64,000 nt of DNA from Gracilimonas sp. GTDB taxonomy: Bacteria; Bacteroidota; Rhodothermia; Balneolales; Balneolaceae. Of this stretch, positions 1 to 8,910 are shown one piece after another. The notes under the pieces were generated by a model. The model worked only from the letters and a program-made list of their open reading frames with translations, searched no databases and was not told the origin of the DNA. Positions within the stretch are counted from its first letter, which is position 1, and every line of letters begins with the position of its first letter. The stretch lies in assembly GCF_017641085.1 (NCBI RefSeq), contig NZ_JAEPPI010000003.1, positions 634,894 through 698,893 on the forward strand, in the 5' to 3' direction. The translations under genes and the position numbers were made by a program.

Positions 1-1
1 A

Positions 2-685
2 GGTGGAATCGGAAGCGCAACGGCAAAGCGATTTGCTAAAGAGAACGCTAAAGTTATACTTGCCTCCCGCAATAAAGCCAACGTAGAAAAAGTAGCTAAA
101 GAAATTAATGATAACGGGGGAGAGGCTTTTGCCATTGAAGTGGATGCTACCGATGAAGCTTCCGTTAAAAGAATGACGGATGAAATTGCCAATCAGCTTG
201 GAAAAATCGATGTACTGATTAATGCATTTGGTCAGGGAATCATACAACCTTTCATGGATATCAATCCGGCCGATGCCAAAGAAATCATCAATACCAATGT
301 GTATGGAACGTTTCTGGTTACCCAAACGGTGATGAAAAACATGAACGAGGATGAGCCAACATCTGTGGTCATGTTTCCCGGTACCATGGGTAAGTATGTG
401 ATGAAGAACGCTTCCGTTTACGCAGCTTCCAAATTCGCCATTCAGGGCTTAACCAAAGCCTTAGTTGAAGAGCAACGAAGGGGTAATACAAAATTCTCAC
501 TGTTGTATCTGGGTGGGGTGGATACTCCTTTCTGGGACGATGAGAGGGTAAACATGAAAGTCAAAAAAGACATGATGCTTACCCCCGATGAAGTAGCTGA
601 AGCTGTGTTCTATGCCGTAAACCAACCTTCCGGTTCGGTTATGAATGAAGTTGTGATTCAGCCAGAAAGTCACCAGTTGGTGTAG
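2..685 (+). CDS. SDR family oxidoreductase (5' truncated by window edge)
   Basis: The reading frame is open from base 2, so the start lies outside the window; a GTG at 140 is internal. The first residues read GGIGSATAKRF, the end of the SDR glycine-rich cofactor loop. LINAFG matches the conserved N-A-G segment after strand 4, and YAASK is the catalytic YxxxK. An NAD(P)-dependent Rossmann-fold dehydrogenase/reductase is therefore secure, but the substrate cannot be told. The usual catalytic Ser, about 13 residues before the Tyr, falls in FPGTMG, where Gly/Thr replace the common SS, so activity may be altered. It ends about 70 bp before the DUF433 gene on the same strand. Confidence 0.85.
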   Translation, partial: GGIGSATAKRFAKENAKVILASRNKANVEKVAKEINDNGGEAFAIEVDATDEASVKRMTDEIANQLGKIDVLINAFGQGIIQPFMDINPADAKEIINTNVYGTFLVTQTVMKNMNEDEPTSVVMFPGTMGKYVMKNASVYAASKFAIQGLTKALVEEQRRGNTKFSLLYLGGVDTPFWDDERVNMKVKKDMMLTPDEVAEAVFYAVNQPSGSVMNEVVIQPESHQLV

Positions 686-755
686 ACTTTCCAAGAAATA
701 TGAAAATTGTAGTGGTTTTATTAGATTATTATTTATCAGTTCTACTACAAATACT

Positions 756-986
756 ATGAAAGATTTTGAACGTATTACATTTGATCCGAAAATAATGGGA
801 GGAAAACCTTGCATTAGAGGAACACGTGTGACAGTTGGAACAATTGTTGGTTTAGTAGCCGAAGAGTATTCTTTTGAAAAGATACTTGAATTATACCCCT
901 ATCTTGAAAAAGAGGACATTCATCAATCTCTGGAATATGCTGCCTGGAGGTCTAATGAGCTTAGGGAACCCTTCTCAGCTGTATGA
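756..986 (+). CDS. DUF433 domain protein, probable antitoxin
   Basis: A 76-residue protein with the DUF433 core: F-D-P-x-I-M-G-G-K-P-C-I-R-G-T-R-(V)-T-V near residues 9-27, then a short helical part. DUF433 proteins are winged-helix-like and commonly act as the antitoxin or DNA-binding partner of PIN-like toxins. The gene overlaps the next one by four bases (ATGA at 983-986), the translational-coupling layout typical of toxin-antitoxin pairs. The family call is strong; the antitoxin role is inferred from the partner. Confidence 0.85.
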   Translation: MKDFERITFDPKIMGGKPCIRGTRVTVGTIVGLVAEEYSFEKILELYPYLEKEDIHQSLEYAAWRSNELREPFSAV

Positions 987-1351
987 AAATTTTAATTGAT
1001 ATGAATTTAAGTCCAGCTTGGGTGGGCTTTTTTCAGGCAAAATCAATAGGAGCTGTACATTGGAGTGAAATTGGTAAAATGGATGCACCGGATAAGCAGA
1101 TTTTAGAATATGCGAAGGAACATAATTTTGTCATATTTACTCATGATCTGGACTTTGGAAATATATTAGCGGTAAGTGGAGGCCAGTTTCCGAGTGTTAT
1201 TCAGATTCGAACTTTGGATACCAATCCAAGTGTACTTTCCCCAATTGTTTTTAAAGCGTTAAGGCAATATAAAACGCATTTAGAAAGCGGAGCTTTAATA
1301 ACGGTTGATCTCACCAAAGCAAGGGCCACAATCCTGCCTATACCACGATAG
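983..1351 (+). CDS. DUF5615-type PIN-like protein, probable toxin nuclease
   Basis: A 122-residue protein opening MKILIDMNLSPAWVGFF, which carries the first acidic residue of the PIN-like fold (D6). The HDLDFGNIL segment near residues 57-65 carries further acidic residues, as in DUF5615/Mut7-C-like predicted nucleases. It overlaps the upstream DUF433 antitoxin-like gene by four bases. Expected role: a small RNase toxin neutralised by its neighbour. It ends just before the convergent aminotransferase gene (stop at 1364). Family membership is judged from motifs; toxicity is inference. Confidence 0.8.
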   Translation: MKILIDMNLSPAWVGFFQAKSIGAVHWSEIGKMDAPDKQILEYAKEHNFVIFTHDLDFGNILAVSGGQFPSVIQIRTLDTNPSVLSPIVFKALRQYKTHLESGALITVDLTKARATILPIPR

Positions 1352-1363
1352 AGTTTAACATGT

Positions 1364-2710
1364 TTATGCAACCGGGCATTTATCCAGCGAAGTTTTGTAT
1401 GCCTTCTCAAGTATATCCAGCCCCTCATCAATCTGGTCTTGCGTAATAGTTAGCGGCGGACGGAAACGCACGGTGTTCGGACCACAGGAAAGGATCATCA
1501 GCCCGTTATTCACGCATTCTTTGATCACGGCATCGCGGGAGTGGCCATCGGGCAGGTCGATGGCGCAGAATAATCCTTTACCTCGAGGATTGGTAAAATA
1601 CTCGTGCTGGTCGGCCAGGGCTTCCAGTCGGGTTTGAAGATAATTGCCGACTTTGGCCGCATTATCAACCAGGTTCTCTTCTTCGATTACATCCAGAATA
1701 CGGCCGAAGCGAACCATATCCACTAAGTTTCCACCCCAGGTAGAATTAATACGGGATGAAACATGAAAGCAATTGGTTTCAACTTCATCTACACGCTTGC
1801 CGGCCAGGATGCCACATACCTGTGCCTTCTTACCAAACGCGAGGATGTCGGGTTTAACATAATGCTCATGAGCCCAGAATTTACCTGTCATGCCAACTCC
1901 GGTTTGAACTTCATCGTAAATCAGTAAGGCTTCGTGTTTATCAGCTAAATCTCTTAGCGCCCGATGGAACTCCTGTCGGAAGTGACGGTCGCCACCTTCT
2001 CCCTGTATAGGTTCAATCAAAATGCAGGCGATGTCATCTTTAAACTGCTCGAAATATCGCTCGGCCTGCGCAATAGCTAGTTGCTCCTGAGCGGCTGTGT
2101 GCTGTACATTTTCTTTGGTGGCAGGGTAGGTCATAGCAGGGCTGATTACCCGGGGCCAGTCAAATTTTGGGAAGTATTTTACTTTGTTGGGAACCGTATT
2201 GGTGACCGACAACGTGTAGCCGGAACGCCCGTGAAATGCTTTTTCAAAGTGAAGCACTTTATGGCCTTTTTCTTCCCGGTATCCTTTTTCGAAATTCTTC
2301 TGCACCTTCCAGTCAAAGGCAACTTTCATGGCGTTTTCAACAGCTAACGCTCCACCGGAAATGAAAAAGGAATAGGGCATGTAATCGGGTATTCCAACCC
2401 GGTCGAATGATTCCATAAACTCGGCCATGTCCTTCGTGTAGATGTCAGAGTTGGACGGTTTGTTAATGGCTACACGTCCTAATTTGGCAACAAAATCATC
2501 ATCCTGAGCCAGTTTCGGGTGGTTCATCCCTAAGGGGTTAGAAGCAAAAAAAGTAAAGAAATCGAGATAGCGTTTGCCCGACTTGGAGTCGTAAAGATAA
2601 GGCCCTTCGCTTTCCTCAAGGTCGAGTACCATTTCATAACCATCGGTAAGCATATGTTTACTTAACACAGATCGAACCTGATCAGGGGTAATTGTCATAC
2701 TATCTCGCAT
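1364..2710 (-). CDS. lat: L-lysine 6-transaminase (PLP class III aminotransferase)
   Basis: About 448 residues from the chosen start. It transfers the epsilon-amino group of lysine to 2-oxoglutarate, giving 2-aminoadipate 6-semialdehyde/piperideine carboxylate. Motifs: LLIYDEVQTGVGMTGKFW (PLP-ring Asp), then DILAFGKKAQVCGI with the Schiff-base Lys near residue 294. The FGKKxQVCGI form is that of the lysine 6-transaminase family rather than of ornithine or acetylornithine enzymes. Start choice: the ATG at 2710 (MRDSMTIT) has an AGGAG-type site six bases upstream; a longer frame to 2773 lacks such a site. No other lysine-catabolism gene is adjacent. Confidence 0.85.
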   Translation of the reverse strand: MRDSMTITPDQVRSVLSKHMLTDGYEMVLDLEESEGPYLYDSKSGKRYLDFFTFFASNPLGMNHPKLAQDDDFVAKLGRVAINKPSNSDIYTKDMAEFMESFDRVGIPDYMPYSFFISGGALAVENAMKVAFDWKVQKNFEKGYREEKGHKVLHFEKAFHGRSGYTLSVTNTVPNKVKYFPKFDWPRVISPAMTYPATKENVQHTAAQEQLAIAQAERYFEQFKDDIACILIEPIQGEGGDRHFRQEFHRALRDLADKHEALLIYDEVQTGVGMTGKFWAHEHYVKPDILAFGKKAQVCGILAGKRVDEVETNCFHVSSRINSTWGGNLVDMVRFGRILDVIEEENLVDNAAKVGNYLQTRLEALADQHEYFTNPRGKGLFCAIDLPDGHSRDAVIKECVNNGLMILSCGPNTVRFRPPLTITQDQIDEGLDILEKAYKTSLDKCPVA

Positions 2711-3095
2711 TGTTAGCTCCTGCAATAAATTTACTGTTTCTTGGAAGCTACCAAATAGGCATTCACCTCTCAATAGCGTTTAAATTCACTAAAGTTAAAA
2801 TGAGCGTATTTCAGGCTGTGATCGGTGCGAGTGATGGAGAAGTTATGGACACCAGCCCACCGGTATATCTACGGTTTCTGAAAGGGAATCATATTCTATT
2901 AATATCTCAATTTCAGTTTGGGGATTATTTTTGAAGTTAGGCGTCGATTAATTGAATAAGGCGCACAAATATACCCCGCGAATTTGCTCATACTTGTAAC
3001 AATGTGTTTTTTACATTTCCTTAACCATTGTTGGTGAAAACTTTGCAATTATTAGAGTATATATAGGACTGGCATTCAAAGAGGCAGTTAGTAAT
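2711..3095. other. intergenic region between divergent genes
   Basis: 385 bases between the divergent lysine aminotransferase and the TonB-dependent receptor. It must hold both promoters. The stretch before the receptor is A+T-rich, with TTTGCAATTATTAGAGTATATATAGG near 3041-3067 as a possible core promoter, but no element is clear enough to call. No convincing coding frame or RNA was seen. Confidence 0.5.
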
Positions 3096-5345
3096 ATGAA
3101 ATTTACCTCAGGTATTCTATTCATCATTTTATTCAGTTTGTTCAGCTCACCGGCCCTGTATTCGCAATCTGGTTCCATTTTGCGGTTCATTATACAGGAA
3201 GAGAGCGGCCAGCCTATTGTAAGTGCAAATGTCTTGTTGTTTGAAGGTGAAGAAGAAGACTACACAGACTACGGCGTTACCAATCGTGATGGTTTTGTAG
3301 AATTCAGGGGTCTCAAAGCCGGGCGTTACCGAATTCAAATTTCATACATCGGGTTTAAAACCTTTGAAGAGTATTATGAGATTGGGCAAGGGGAGACGGA
3401 TATTCATCGCATTGCAATGGAGGAAAGCATTGGTGAATTGCAGGATCTTGAGATTGTTGAAAAAGGAGCCAAGACAGGGATGGCCGGGATAACCCGCATC
3501 CGGGCTGAAGATATTTCCAGGATTCCATCGGCAAGCCTTGAAGGTGATTTGATGGCCTACATCGAAACAATGCCCGGTGTGGTAAGTACGGGAGATCAGG
3601 GTGGGGACTTATACATCCGCGGAGGAACACCATCGCAGAACCTGGTGCTGGTTGATAACATCCCGCTGGTAAAACCTTTTCATATTTCAAACTTATTCTC
3701 TGCCTTTCCTGAAAAAGCGGTCAACAATGTATCGGTTATGGCCGGTGGATTTGACAACAGCTACATGAACAGTACCTCGGCAGTAATAGATGTAAACCTG
3801 AAAACCGGGAACCTTCAAAAGTTTTCGGGCAGTGCTTCTTTAAGCCCGTATATGTCTACCATATTCATCGAAACTCCTGTGCGTAAAGGCTTATCATCTT
3901 TATTTGTGAGTGGAAGGGCTTCAACCATCAATCAGTTTTCGGGCTACCTGGGTTCTGATGAAAAAGACATGCAGTTTTACGATATCATTTCCAGATATAC
4001 CCTTCAGGGTAAAAAGTTTAATTGTAGCTTAAGCGCCATTTATACGGAAGATGAGGGGCGGATTAACACCAGCCGAAATACACGCTTGGGATGGACGAAT
4101 ACCGGTGCCGGCATCCGCTGTTTTGGGTTCGATGAGATGTTTGATCATCCCTTTGAAGTCTCTCTGGGATATTCCGGATTTTCGAATACAGAAGGTTCCG
4201 ATTCCCGGATTGAACGAAATTCAAGAGTTGATCAAGGGTACCTGCGGGTGGATATGCAGGAAGAAGTAGCAAACCTGACTTTTGATTATGGAGTCAATGT
4301 TTGGTATCAAAGCTTTAGCGGACAAGCCAATGAGCTTTTTACTTCTTTTGATGAAGGGATCGAAGGCATTTCGGCAATCATACAGCTTTACCTGAAAACC
4401 AAATGGCAGGTTACGCCCCGCCTGATTTTAGAACCCGGAGCCGGCACCCAGATCACGCTGAATTATTCGTCGGGACTCGAGCCACGGTTAAGGGTGCAGT
4501 ACAATCCGTTTAATAACAACCGGACTGAGTTTAGCATAGCCACAGGTTTATACTCTCAAACGCTGGAAGGTATCACAGATCCCCGGGATGCCGGTTCCAC
4601 CTTCACCTTGTATTCACCCACAGGATATAATGACCCTTTGCAAAAGGCATTCCACAGTATTTTTTCCTGGAGAAATCGTTTTGGCCGAAATTGGACCACA
4701 AATATGGAAGTGTATTATAAAAAGCACACCAACATACCGGTGCCACGATGGTCACAAACGGTGGGCCTGGAAACGGAAACCGTTCGGGCCGAAGGCAATA
4801 CCTATGGAGCAGATTTCAGGCTGGAATATGATAACGGCCCCGTGTTTTGGTACGTGGGTTATGGGTTCGGGGAAGTAGAATACACGGCAGAAGGATCTGA
4901 ACTTGGAAGATGGCTGGGGGAAGATTTGCAAAGCTACCATCCCGGACACGATCAGCGCCATAAAGTAAATACCCTCATAAATTATAGGTTCAAAGGGTTT
5001 GACCTTAGCTTTAATTGGGAGTTTGGCAGCGGGTTTCCTTACACACAAATTTATGCGACCGACTTACTGCTTGATGTTCCATATGATGAACCTACTAAAA
5101 CACCCGGTTTAGGTGCTGCCTATTACGATAAACCCTACGGAAAAAGGCTCCCGGTTTACCATCGTCTTGACGTTTCTTTAAAAAGATATTTTGACCTGTC
5201 AACATCGGTTAGGCTGGGTAGTGAAATAGGGGCAATCAATGCCTACAATCAGGATAATATTTTCTATGTGGATATTGTGGAGTATGAAGTGGTAAACCAG
5301 ACCGGGATGTTGCCTTATATATCTCTGAGCGTAAGCTTTAACTGA
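3096..5345 (+). CDS. TonB-dependent receptor with carboxypeptidase-regulatory-like domain
   Basis: A 749-residue outer-membrane protein. Signal peptide about 1-23 (hydrophobic, ending ALYSQS). A CarboxypepD_reg-like beta domain follows at about 27-105 (GQPIVSANVLLFEG ... GLKAGRYRIQISYIGF). The plug domain is at about 130-230, with ETMPGVVSTGDQGGDLYIRGGTPSQNLVLVDNIPL. The rest is a beta-barrel ending in an aromatic-rich strand (LPYISLSVSFN). It is shorter than the SusC proteins in this window and lacks the SusC extension. It overlaps the following lipoprotein frame by one base if that gene starts at 5345, so the three genes form an operon. Expected role: TonB-driven import of an unknown ligand. 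Confidence 0.9.
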   Translation: MKFTSGILFIILFSLFSSPALYSQSGSILRFIIQEESGQPIVSANVLLFEGEEEDYTDYGVTNRDGFVEFRGLKAGRYRIQISYIGFKTFEEYYEIGQGETDIHRIAMEESIGELQDLEIVEKGAKTGMAGITRIRAEDISRIPSASLEGDLMAYIETMPGVVSTGDQGGDLYIRGGTPSQNLVLVDNIPLVKPFHISNLFSAFPEKAVNNVSVMAGGFDNSYMNSTSAVIDVNLKTGNLQKFSGSASLSPYMSTIFIETPVRKGLSSLFVSGRASTINQFSGYLGSDEKDMQFYDIISRYTLQGKKFNCSLSAIYTEDEGRINTSRNTRLGWTNTGAGIRCFGFDEMFDHPFEVSLGYSGFSNTEGSDSRIERNSRVDQGYLRVDMQEEVANLTFDYGVNVWYQSFSGQANELFTSFDEGIEGISAIIQLYLKTKWQVTPRLILEPGAGTQITLNYSSGLEPRLRVQYNPFNNNRTEFSIATGLYSQTLEGITDPRDAGSTFTLYSPTGYNDPLQKAFHSIFSWRNRFGRNWTTNMEVYYKKHTNIPVPRWSQTVGLETETVRAEGNTYGADFRLEYDNGPVFWYVGYGFGEVEYTAEGSELGRWLGEDLQSYHPGHDQRHKVNTLINYRFKGFDLSFNWEFGSGFPYTQIYATDLLLDVPYDEPTKTPGLGAAYYDKPYGKRLPVYHRLDVSLKRYFDLSTSVRLGSEIGAINAYNQDNIFYVDIVEYEVVNQTGMLPYISLSVSFN

Positions 5346-5356
5346 TGGGAGAAAGG

Positions 5357-6220
5357 ATGAAGACTTTTAAAAACACTCGTCTTTCATGTATGCTGATATT
5401 GGTGGCAGCCATATCTCTTTCATGTGATACTTCTATCGTACCCATCACGGGCGGAGATCAACAATACTCGATTTACGGGCCGCTGAATATTGCTGAATCT
5501 CCGAATTACTTACGGGTTCATAACAGTAAAGCCGTGCTGAATGCAGAATCCACATTACCGTTAAATGTAAGCATGGAGGTTACAAACCTGAACTCAGGAC
5601 TTACCGAAGTGCTGGATGACAGGCTGGTACAATTCCGGGGAATTTATACCCATAATTTCAGAATTGATATGCCCATAGAGTTCGATACCCGTTATCGGGT
5701 TGACCTTGAAGATTTAGAGACAGGAGTCACTTCAAGCTTGGTGAGTGTGACAACCAAACAATCAGAAATTACCATTCTTGAAGATAGTGTGGGATGTAAT
5801 ACAGCATTTAGAATACAGTTGTCGAATATTGATTTAGAGGCCGGCGAACGGCTCGATACCGAAGTGGCGGTAAAGATAGGAGATGATTGGCGCTGGACGC
5901 CAAGGAGTGTAAACCGGGTTTATGATGAAGCAGCCAAGACGCTGACTCTGTCCTGGACGCCAAATGAAATTTCAAGCTATGTGATGGGGCCATTGGATTT
6001 TCTCGAATGCTGCGAATTCACCAGTAAAAAAATTCAATTCCGGTTTACGCATATAGGCTACGTTGAAGGAAATGAAGAGGGTGTACTGCCTGATTCGTCA
6101 GAATTCAACGGGAGTTCTGCAAATAAACAGATTGTGCTAAGTAAATATTCTGATGAGGCAGAAATACAGATAAACCCATGCAGGAATGAAAGCAGCCCGG
6201 TGGCCTGCAGTTTTAAATGA
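5357..6220 (+). CDS. Lipoprotein partner of TonB-dependent receptor (copy 1)
   Basis: An exported lipoprotein with signal MKTFKNTRLSCMLILVAAIS and an acylation Cys in SLSC/DTS. ATG 5357 is preferred because GGGAGAAAGG precedes it; ATG 5345, overlapping the receptor stop, is possible and adds four residues. Conserved blocks shared with the next gene: YSIYGPLNI, PNYLRVH, YTHNFRI, VTTKQ, LEAGERLD, SWTP, KKIQFRFTHIGYVEG, KQIVLSKYS. The mature part looks beta-rich with a C-terminal Cys pair. It resembles surface lipoproteins that accompany TonB receptors in Bacteroidota (DUF4249-like context), but the family cannot be named with certainty. Confidence 0.75.
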   Translation: MKTFKNTRLSCMLILVAAISLSCDTSIVPITGGDQQYSIYGPLNIAESPNYLRVHNSKAVLNAESTLPLNVSMEVTNLNSGLTEVLDDRLVQFRGIYTHNFRIDMPIEFDTRYRVDLEDLETGVTSSLVSVTTKQSEITILEDSVGCNTAFRIQLSNIDLEAGERLDTEVAVKIGDDWRWTPRSVNRVYDEAAKTLTLSWTPNEISSYVMGPLDFLECCEFTSKKIQFRFTHIGYVEGNEEGVLPDSSEFNGSSANKQIVLSKYSDEAEIQINPCRNESSPVACSFK

Positions 6221-6233
6221 ATCAGGAGTTACA

Positions 6234-7100
6234 ATGAGTAGATTCAAACATCTTTTAGGAGCTTTTTCAATGTTGTTATTCGGGTGCTTATCACAAGGAT
6301 GTGAATCATCAATTGATCCGATAACGCAGGAAGACAGAACATACTCAATCTACGGACCCCTGAACATTTTCCAGACACCCAACTACATACGGGTGCATGA
6401 TAATAAAGCACCTTTAAGTGAGGAAGGGACATTGCCACTTGATGTTGAGATGACCTTCACCAATTTAAGTACCGGTGAGACGGAAGTGTTGGAAGACAGC
6501 ATAGTAGCATTTGACAACGTTTATACCCACAACTTCCAAATAAACATGCCTGTTCAGTTTGACGAGCGGTACCGCATAAGCATGCAAGATGAGAAAGGCG
6601 TTAGTTATGATATAACCTCGGTAACCACCAAACAAACGGATCTTACCGTATTAAAGGATAGCGTAACCTGCATTTCACCATTTAGAATTCGGTTAACAAA
6701 CATTGATTTAGCAGCTGGAGAACGCCTTGATGCTGAAGTGGCAATTAAGGTTGGCCAGCAATGGCTATGGACCCCCAGAGAAATGGCAAGAGTACATGAT
6801 GAGGACTTGGAAAACCTAACTTTGTCGTGGACTCCCTACAGCATTTCTGAATTCGTATTCGGACCCTTTGATGCCATTTCCTGCAATGGATTTTCCAGTG
6901 AAAAAATCCGGTTTAGATTTACCCATGTTGGCTATGTAGAAGGTGATGAACAGTCTAACGAGGGGGATGAAAATCTAATCCAGCCGGCGCCTGATAAACA
7001 AATCGTACTCAGCAAATATTCAGGTGAAACGGAAATACAGATTCACCCTTGCGAATTTGATGTAGATGAATCCTGCGCACCCCACCATGATCTGGACTAA
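6234..7100 (+). CDS. Lipoprotein partner of TonB-dependent receptor (copy 2, tandem paralogue)
   Basis: A tandem duplicate of the preceding gene. Both share the ordered blocks YSIYGPLNI, PNYIRVH, VYTHNFQINMP, VTTKQ, DLAAGERLDAEVAIKVG, LSWTP and IRFRFTHVGYVEG. The start at 6234 is set by AGGAG at 6224-6228, five bases upstream; an in-frame start at 6186 would run into the previous gene and spoil the signal peptide. Signal: MSRFKHLLGAFSMLLFGCLSQGC with a lipobox Cys. It sits 13 bp after the first copy. Presumably it forms a surface complex with the TonB receptor and binds the ligand; whether the copies act as a heterodimer or have diverged is unknown. Confidence 0.75.
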   Translation: MSRFKHLLGAFSMLLFGCLSQGCESSIDPITQEDRTYSIYGPLNIFQTPNYIRVHDNKAPLSEEGTLPLDVEMTFTNLSTGETEVLEDSIVAFDNVYTHNFQINMPVQFDERYRISMQDEKGVSYDITSVTTKQTDLTVLKDSVTCISPFRIRLTNIDLAAGERLDAEVAIKVGQQWLWTPREMARVHDEDLENLTLSWTPYSISEFVFGPFDAISCNGFSSEKIRFRFTHVGYVEGDEQSNEGDENLIQPAPDKQIVLSKYSGETEIQIHPCEFDVDESCAPHHDLD

Positions 7101-7138
7101 GGGCAGATTTATACAGCGGGGCAGTGCAGGTATATCTT

Positions 7139-8401
7139 CTAAGCGTTGAAGCCTGCCAATGTTTGCTTAATAATGTTCACACAATCCATCAGCTCTTCTT
7201 CAGTCATAACCAAAGGTGGCGCAAAGCGAATGATATTACCATGCGTAGGTTTTGCGAGTAGTCCATTGTCTTTCAGCGCTACGCAAAATCTCCACGCGGT
7301 ATCACTCTCCGGAGAGTCGTTGATGATGACGGCATTCAGTAGTCCTTTTCCGCGCACTTTCACAAACAGGTCAAATTCTTCAACCAGTTTATTCATCTCC
7401 TCCCGGAAGAATTCACCCAGTTTTCGGGCATTCTGAGCCAGTTTCTCATCCTGCACCACATCTAAAGCAGCCATAGCAACTTTGCAGGCCAGCGGGTTTC
7501 CACCATAAGTAGAGCCATGCTGCCCGGGTTTGATGACTTCCATAATAGGATCATCAGCCAGCACCGCTGAAACCGGGTAAGCTCCTCCGGATAAGGCCTT
7601 TCCTAAAATGAGCATATCGGGCTTGGTATGGGTAGGCTGTCGCTCGCAATTACCGGCGCAGGTGCAATCTCCGCACACGGCAAGTAAGCTTCCGGTTCGT
7701 GCAATACCGGTCTGAATTTCATCAGCGATAAAAAGCACATTGTTTTCTTTACAAAGGGCGGCTGCCTTCGGGATGTAACCATCATCAGGTACCACAACTC
7801 CGGCTTCTCCCTGAATCGGTTCGGCCAGCAGGCCGGCGATATTCGGTTGTTTTAAAGCCTCTTGCAGTGCATCTATATCATTATATGGTATCTTGATAAA
7901 ACCGGGGGTATAAGGTCCGAAATTTTTCCGGGCATCCGGATCGTTGGAAAAAGAGATGACCGTGGTGGTCCGCCCGTGGAAGTTATTCTCCAGTACAATG
8001 ATTTGCGCTTCCTGCTCAGGAATCCCCTTTTTCTCATAGGCCCATTTCCGACAAATTTTGATAGCCGTCTCAACTCCCTCGGCACCGGTGTTCATGGGAA
8101 GTACCTTATCGAATCCAAAATAGTCGGTGATGTACTTCTCATATTCCCCAAGCACATTATTGTAGAAAGCGCGGGAGGTGAGACTGAGTGTGTTAGCCTG
8201 CTCGGTTAAAGCCTGGATTATTTTAGGATGGCTGTGCCCCTGGTTAACAGCAGAATAGGCCGATAAAAAATCATAATACTTGTTTCCTTCAGGGTCCCAG
8301 ACATGAACTCCTTTTCCCTTCGATAATACTACCGGCAGGGGGTGATAATTATGAGCTCCGTATTCATTTTCCAGTGCTATAGCTTGCTTGCTGTCTATCA
8401 T
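7139..8401 (-). CDS. rocD: Ornithine--oxo-acid transaminase
   Basis: About 420 residues. It converts ornithine and 2-oxoglutarate to glutamate semialdehyde and glutamate. Motifs: [46 protein letters not shown] and [18 protein letters not shown], with the PLP Lys near residue 268. The start at 8401 ([25 protein letters not shown]) fits the family N-terminus; an extension to 8446 adds an unlikely leader. Odd: a cysteine-rich segment [10 protein letters not shown] (Cys 243, 246, 248, 252) just before the PLP lysine, where textbook enzymes have a short non-Cys loop. It is convergent with the lipoprotein operon; the tRNA gene lies upstream on the other strand. Confidence 0.9.
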   Translation of the reverse strand: MIDSKQAIALENEYGAHNYHPLPVVLSKGKGVHVWDPEGNKYYDFLSAYSAVNQGHSHPKIIQALTEQANTLSLTSRAFYNNVLGEYEKYITDYFGFDKVLPMNTGAEGVETAIKICRKWAYEKKGIPEQEAQIIVLENNFHGRTTTVISFSNDPDARKNFGPYTPGFIKIPYNDIDALQEALKQPNIAGLLAEPIQGEAGVVVPDDGYIPKAAALCKENNVLFIADEIQTGIARTGSLLAVCGDCTCAGNCERQPTHTKPDMLILGKALSGGAYPVSAVLADDPIMEVIKPGQHGSTYGGNPLACKVAMAALDVVQDEKLAQNARKLGEFFREEMNKLVEEFDLFVKVRGKGLLNAVIINDSPESDTAWRFCVALKDNGLLAKPTHGNIIRFAPPLVMTEEELMDCVNIIKQTLAGFNA

Positions 8402-8477
8402 AAATTTCTTTAATTCGAGTTTCCCGAAAATTACTAAATCGAACAATGAAAGATTAACAAGAAATCTAAAAAATCTC

Positions 8478-8507
8478 TTGATATCGGTTGGGTAAAAGTC
8501 GTATATT
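8478..8507 (+). promoter_or_regulatory. Probable sigma70-type promoter of tRNA-fMet
   Basis: TTGATA at 8478-8483, an 18-base spacer, then TATATT at 8502-8507. Transcription would start at about 8514, a few bases before the tRNA 5' end at 8520. The match to the -35/-10 consensus is good and the position is right. Confidence 0.65.
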
Positions 8508-8519
8508 GAAAGCCTTCAC

Positions 8520-8592
<73 letters not shown>

Positions 8593-8596
8593 CTAT

Positions 8597-8633
8597 AAAA
8601 GCCTTCTGATTAAGTTCGGAAGGCTTTTTTATT
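8597..8633 (+). terminator. Intrinsic terminator of tRNA-fMet
   Basis: AAAAGCCTTC (8597-8606) pairs with GAAGGCTTTT (8619-8628), giving a 10-bp stem with a 12-base loop that runs into a T tract. A near-identical copy recurs at 8981-9014. Confidence 0.9.
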
Positions 8634-8655
8634 TTGGGCAGAAAAATGGGGTACT

Positions 8656-8910
8656 ATGTACAAAGTTTATACGCTGTATTCGGCAAATCATGAAAAAATT
8701 TATATCGGATACACTTCTAACCTGGAGCAGGGCATGTTGTCACATAATAAACTGGGGAAGAAAGGTTGGACAATTAAATATCGCCCATGGAAGATTATCT
8801 TCTATGAGGAATTCGAAACAAAACCTGAAGCCATGAAAAGAGAGAAAGAGTTGAAGTCTGCAAAGGGCAGAGAATATATATGGAAACAAGTGCAAGAAAA
8901 ATTTGGGTAG
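8656..8910 (+). CDS. GIY-YIG nuclease-like small protein (UPF0213/URI type)
   Basis: 84 residues. VYTLYS ... KIYIGYTSNLEQ is the GIY-YIG core, and KYRPWKIIFYEEFETKPEAMKREKELKSAKGREYIW is the conserved C-terminal half with its metal-site Glu. Typical relatives read LEKRLKEH where this one reads LEQGMLSH, so the usual catalytic Arg appears to be Gly; activity is doubtful. The gene is flanked by direct repeats of the tRNA-fMet 3' part plus terminator, and its TAG stop (8908-8910) lies in the repeated GGTAGCTCG of the downstream tRNA copy. Confidence 0.85.
   Translation: MYKVYTLYSANHEKIYIGYTSNLEQGMLSHNKLGKKGWTIKYRPWKIIFYEEFETKPEAMKREKELKSAKGREYIWKQVQEKFG

Noticed and set aside
2692-2934. Open frame of 80 residues upstream of the TonB receptor
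   Set aside because: It overlaps the start of the lysine aminotransferase, has no family-like motif and no clear ribosome site, so it is a chance frame.
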